Positions 60,935 to 64,000 of a DNA stretch of 64,000 nucleotides are shown piece after piece. Numbering within the stretch: the first letter of the stretch is position 1; every line of letters begins with the position of its first letter. Location of the stretch: contig JBNKHH010000068.1 in assembly GCA_050290245.1 (NCBI GenBank), positions 62,001-126,000 on the forward strand, given 5' to 3'. The position numbers were made by a program, and so were the translations under genes. The notes beneath the pieces were generated by a model. The model was not told where the DNA came from and ran no database searches. It was given only the letters and a program-made list of their open reading frames with translations. The DNA comes from JBNKHH01 sp050290245 (GTDB lineage: Bacteria > Pseudomonadota > Alphaproteobacteria > Rhodobacterales > Rhodobacteraceae).

Positions 60935-61723
60935 ATGAGTGAACCCGGTAACACCCTGATGGACGGGATCGTCGAGACGATCAAGACTGTGGTCTACGCG
61001 TTGTTGATTGCCGGGGTGTTCCGCACCCTCCTGTTCCAGCCTTTCTGGATTCCTTCGGGTTCGATGAAGGACACTTTGCTGATCGGGGATTTCCTGTTCG
61101 TCAACAAGATGGCCTATGGATATTCTCAATATTCCTGCCCTTTTTCGATGTGCCCTTTCGAGGGGCGAATCATGGGGTCTGAACCCGAGCGCGGTGACGT
61201 GGTGGTTTTTCGCCACCCTGTGAACGGTCAGGACTTCATCAAGCGCCTGATCGGTCTCCCGGGCGACACTGTCCAGATGCGCTCGGGCCAGCTTTTCCTG
61301 AACGGCTCGCCGGTGCCGCAGGTCGCGAATGGCAAGTTCGTCGAGACCTATGAACGTCAGGGACCCGTCGGTTCCTTTCCCCTTTGCATCGAAAGCCGGG
61401 CAACGCGCGGCGGCGATTGCACCAAGGACAAATCGATCGAGACTCTGCCGAACGGGGTTCAGCACTCGGTTCTGGACGTTGACAATGGTCGTCTGGACAA
61501 CACCGGTGTCTATACCGTGCCCGAGGGCCATTATTTCTTCATGGGTGACAACCGGGATAATTCGACCGACAGCCGTGTCCCGCAGGAGTTCAGCGGTGTG
61601 GGTTTTGTTCCCTATGACCATCTGATCGGTCGTGCTGACCGGGTCATTTTTTCGTCGGCGGGACGCTCCCTGTTCTATTTCTGGACATGGCGTCTGGACC
61701 GGTTCTTCGAGCGGATAGACTGA
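60935..61723 (+). CDS. lepB: Signal peptidase I
   Basis: 262 residues. One N-terminal membrane helix (ETIKTVVYALLIAGVFRTLL) followed by the catalytic Ser43 in IPSGSMKDTLLIGD and the general base Lys103 in DFIKRLIGLPGD; later GHYFFMGDNRDNSTDSR. It cleaves Sec and Tat signal peptides at the outer face of the inner membrane. Its TGA overlaps the rnc ATG by one base (TGATG). Confidence 0.96.
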   Translation: MSEPGNTLMDGIVETIKTVVYALLIAGVFRTLLFQPFWIPSGSMKDTLLIGDFLFVNKMAYGYSQYSCPFSMCPFEGRIMGSEPERGDVVVFRHPVNGQDFIKRLIGLPGDTVQMRSGQLFLNGSPVPQVANGKFVETYERQGPVGSFPLCIESRATRGGDCTKDKSIETLPNGVQHSVLDVDNGRLDNTGVYTVPEGHYFFMGDNRDNSTDSRVPQEFSGVGFVPYDHLIGRADRVIFSSAGRSLFYFWTWRLDRFFERID

Positions 61724-62403
61724 TGCGGCTTAGCGCCGAACTCGATGCGTTTGCGGTGCGGCTGGGGCACAGGTTCACGAAGCCCGAACTTCTTTTGCAG
61801 GCGCTGACGCACGCGTCGATTTCGTCTGAGACACGTCCTGACAACCAGCGGCTTGAATTCCTGGGGGATCGGGTACTGGGATTGGTGATCGCGGAAGCAT
61901 TGCTGGAGGCGGACAGGAACGCACCCGAGGGGCGGCTGGCGCCCCGTTTCAATGCCTTGGTTCGAAAGGAAACCTGCGCCGATGTCGCCCGCCAGATCGA
62001 GTTGGGAGCGGTTCTGAAACTGGGACGTTCCGAGATGAAGTCGGGCGGCCGCCGAAAGGATGCACTGTTGGGTGACGCTATGGAAGCGGTCATCGCAGCA
62101 GTCTACGAGGACGCGGGGTTCGAGGCCGCACGCAGCATCATCCTCCGGTTATGGGGTACTCGGATTGACGCCGTGGAAGCGGATGCCCGTGATGCCAAGA
62201 CCAGTTTGCAGGAATGGGCGCAGGCACGCGGCCAGACCCCGCCAGCCTATACCGAGACTGGTCGGACCGGGCCGGATCATGCTCCGGTTTTCACCGTTGA
62301 AGCGCGTCTTGAGTCCGGGGAGCACGCAATGGCCAAGGCACCTTCCAAGCGAGCGGCAGAGCAGGCCGCCGCAAAGGCGCTCTTGCGCCAGGTTCAGGGT
62401 TAA
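61723..62403 (+). CDS. rnc: Ribonuclease III
   Basis: 226 residues from ATG 61723. RNase III signature NQRLEFLGDRVLGLVIAEAL (with Arg after the Asp where many species have Ser or Ala), the second catalytic site LLGDAMEAVIAAVYED, and a C-terminal double-stranded-RNA-binding domain (SLQEWAQARGQTPPAY, KAPSKRAAEQAAAKALL). It processes rRNA precursors and structured mRNA. The usual era and recO genes do not follow; a DUF5765 gene does. Confidence 0.96.
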   Translation: MRLSAELDAFAVRLGHRFTKPELLLQALTHASISSETRPDNQRLEFLGDRVLGLVIAEALLEADRNAPEGRLAPRFNALVRKETCADVARQIELGAVLKLGRSEMKSGGRRKDALLGDAMEAVIAAVYEDAGFEAARSIILRLWGTRIDAVEADARDAKTSLQEWAQARGQTPPAYTETGRTGPDHAPVFTVEARLESGEHAMAKAPSKRAAEQAAAKALLRQVQG

Positions 62404-62552
62404 GCTGCGCCAACGACGCGGCTGACACAGTTCGCCATCTGCGCCGCCTTGTATGGCACATGTTGCATGGGCGTTGGGATCGTCTAGTGTCGGTTCAAGC
62501 GATGCCGAGAACGGGCACAAAACAGTCTGAAGTCGCGGAGGAGGGGCAAGGG

Positions 62553-63251
62553 ATGTGCTGGAGCGAAGGAGCCTCGCTGGCGATGGTGGGTGTCGGCGCT
62601 GTCGCAACGGTGGTTACAGCCAGGCGCGGAGAACCAAAGGCGATACCCGCTACACTTGCCTTTTTCTCGGTCATGGAGGCGTTGCAGGTCGGCGGCTATT
62701 GGGTGATCGACGAATGCACGTCCACGGCCAACCAGTCTTTCACGCTGCTGTCCTACGTGCACATTGCCTTGCAACCGATCTTTATCAATGCCTTTGGCAT
62801 GGCAATCGCGCCCCGGTACGTCACCCCGGCGATCAGGCGGCTTGTCTTTCTGCTGGCCAGCCTCGCGACGATCCTGGTCCTGATGCGACTGGTCCCATTC
62901 GGCTGGGCCGGGCAATGTCGTCCCGGCGACGTGCTGTGCGGAGAGGCGCTGTGCACGATTTCGGGGAACTGGCATCTTGGCTGGACCGTGCCGCTGAATG
63001 ACATGTGGGGTTTTACCGGAGGCTTTCGTGAGGCTGTGCCATTCCCGGCCTATCTGTTCGCCGTCCTGGTTGTTCCGCTTATCTACCGAGCGTGGAAATT
63101 CGTCCTCTACCACGCGATGCTGGGACCGCTTCTGGCGATGATGCTGACAGACAATCCCAACGAGATGCCCGCAATCTGGTGCCTGTTCTCGGTAGGGCTT
63201 GTGTTGATCGGCATGGTGCCGGGCATTCGGCAACGCGTGGCGCCCGCCTAG
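62553..63251 (+). CDS. DUF5765 family membrane protein
   Basis: 232 residues from ATG 62553, preceded by a very strong GGAGGAGGGG region. About seven hydrophobic helices. Recognisable features are CWSEGASLAMVGVGAVATVV at the start, SVMEALQVGGYWVIDECTS, CRPGDVLCGEALCTISGNWH with several cysteines, and the ending MPAIWCLFSVGLVLIGM. Function unknown. It shares its stop (CTAG) with the convergent deacetylase gene. Confidence 0.75.
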   Translation: MCWSEGASLAMVGVGAVATVVTARRGEPKAIPATLAFFSVMEALQVGGYWVIDECTSTANQSFTLLSYVHIALQPIFINAFGMAIAPRYVTPAIRRLVFLLASLATILVLMRLVPFGWAGQCRPGDVLCGEALCTISGNWHLGWTVPLNDMWGFTGGFREAVPFPAYLFAVLVVPLIYRAWKFVLYHAMLGPLLAMMLTDNPNEMPAIWCLFSVGLVLIGMVPGIRQRVAPA

Positions 63252-64000
63252 CAAAGGTAGGGTTTCAGGCCCTCCAGCATGGTGAGGCAGGCCGCAAGCT
63301 GATCGCGGGCGATGAATTCGTCCGGCTTGTGCGCCTGTTCTATCGAGCCGGGTCCGCAAACGACACAGTCGATCCCAAGCTGCTGATACAGCCCGGCCTC
63401 GGTGCCGAACGGGACGGTGCCGGTCCCATTCGCGCCGGTGAGAGCGGTTGCGATGCGGGCTGCTTCGTTCCTGGTCGCCCGGGAAAGGCCGATGGTTTCA
63501 CCGATGGTTTCGCGAAGGATCGTGGCGCTTGGATCTATGGCTCGCATGGCTGGCAAAAGGCCTTCGGCGTAGCGGTCGATCTGGTCGAGGACAAAGTCGG
63601 CGTCTTCGGTGTTGACGGGACGAAGATCCCATTCGACCTCGGCCAGGCCTGGGATCACGTTATGGGCGACGCCTCCCGCGATCTTTCCGATGTTGATCGT
63701 GGACCACGGAGGCTCGTAGGGGCTGTCGGCGGGGGCGCGACGGCGCAACTCGCCCTCAAGCTCCATCAACCTCATCGCGTAGCGCGCGGCAATGACGGCC
63801 GCGTTCACGCCCAGGTCGGGTGCCGAGCCATGGCCCTCCAGACCTGTGATGTGCGTGGTGTATTCATAGCAGCCCTTGTGACCGTCGATGACCTGCATGC
63901 AGGTGGGTTCGCCAATTATGGCCATGGCAGGGCGAAGATCGCGTTTGTGCAAGTCGGCGGCCAGTGTCTTTGCACCGAGGCACCCGGTTTCTTCGTCGTA
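63248..64000 (-). CDS. argE: M20-family peptidase, acetylornithine deacetylase (ArgE) type, 5' end outside window
   Basis: 251 residues up to the window edge; the start lies beyond 64000. The visible part begins at YDEETGCLGAKTLAADL (metal Glu region), continues with AIIGEPTCMQVIDGHKGCYE, the dimerisation domain, and EAGLYQQLGIDCVVCGPGSI with the final His in EQAHKPDEFIA. It removes acetate from N2-acetylornithine in arginine synthesis; other M20 deacetylases are possible. The length and motifs favour ArgE. Confidence 0.85.
   Translation of the reverse strand, partial: YDEETGCLGAKTLAADLHKRDLRPAMAIIGEPTCMQVIDGHKGCYEYTTHITGLEGHGSAPDLGVNAAVIAARYAMRLMELEGELRRRAPADSPYEPPWSTINIGKIAGGVAHNVIPGLAEVEWDLRPVNTEDADFVLDQIDRYAEGLLPAMRAIDPSATILRETIGETIGLSRATRNEAARIATALTGANGTGTVPFGTEAGLYQQLGIDCVVCGPGSIEQAHKPDEFIARDQLAACLTMLEGLKPYLC

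Noticed and set aside
1..64000. CRISPR arrays, insertion sequences, prophage or integrase genes
   Set aside because: No spaced direct repeats, transposase, integrase or phage structural genes were seen; intergenic gaps are short.

Overview
The window reads as a chromosomal stretch of a GC-rich alphaproteobacterium of the Rhodobacterales/Roseobacter type. Support for this: a petABC cytochrome bc1 operon whose Rieske protein begins like that of Rhodobacter, an rpoH gene downstream of an RluA-type pseudouridine synthase, an acpS-lepB-rnc run, a tRNA-His that lacks the usual G-1, and small Rhodobacterales-type proteins (DUF6476, DUF6324, DUF5765). Genes are dense, with many 4-bp ATGA or GTGA couplings. 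I see no insertion sequence, prophage, CRISPR array or rRNA operon.

Layout. 1-11.5 kb: end of a DMT exporter; an ECF sigma factor overlapping a membrane-anchored VWA protein; a phytase-like esterase; L-lactate dehydrogenase; a secreted protein of unknown function; an ArsR-SRPBCC pair; a ZIP metal transporter; ribosomal protein L25; a threonine/serine dehydratase. 11.6-16.6 kb: a compact nonulosonic-acid-like locus (NeuB-type synthase diverging from a GT30/Kdo-transferase-like enzyme, a Gfo/Idh oxidoreductase, a CMP-sugar synthetase and an SDR). 16.6-26.3 kb: an exopolysaccharide assembly and export locus in two divergent arms. The minus arm has a sugar transferase, a TPR lipoprotein, a Wza-like export protein, an outer-membrane barrel and a rhomboid protease. 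The plus arm has an ExeA-like ATPase, a Wzz-like chain-length protein and a CpsD-like kinase. 26.3-32.0 kb: nucleotide-sugar supply (ugd, a UDP-glucuronate 4-epimerase, rfbA, rfbD, rfbB, rfbC). These three blocks form about 20 kb devoted to the cell surface.

32.1-40.7 kb is carbon metabolism: nagA with a GlcNAc-type kinase, a class II aldolase, glpD, a transketolase and a long CoA-transferase. 40.7-43.7 kb holds a LysR regulator diverging from DoxX, a LigB-type dioxygenase and a glutathione S-transferase. 44-46.7 kb is the bc1 complex. 46.9-53.4 kb has a YbdK-type carboxylate-amine ligase, rpoH, rluD-like, DUF6476, a phosphoesterase, and an SDR with an acyl-CoA dehydrogenase. 53.5-57.7 kb has a Nudix hydrolase, a PiT phosphate transporter, tRNA-His, a broken GNAT gene, DUF6324, mmcB with a probable SOS box, a probable 6S RNA and a YjdF-like membrane protein. 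57.7-64 kb has an EEP-family nuclease, pncB, a lipoprotein, acpS-lepB-rnc, DUF5765 and an argE-type deacetylase cut by the window end.

The most interesting points are the GT30-like transferase inside a CMP-nonulosonate locus, the rhomboid protease at the end of an exosortase-style polysaccharide operon that lacks a visible exosortase, the sigma/VWA pair, and the divergent mmcB/6S RNA control region.
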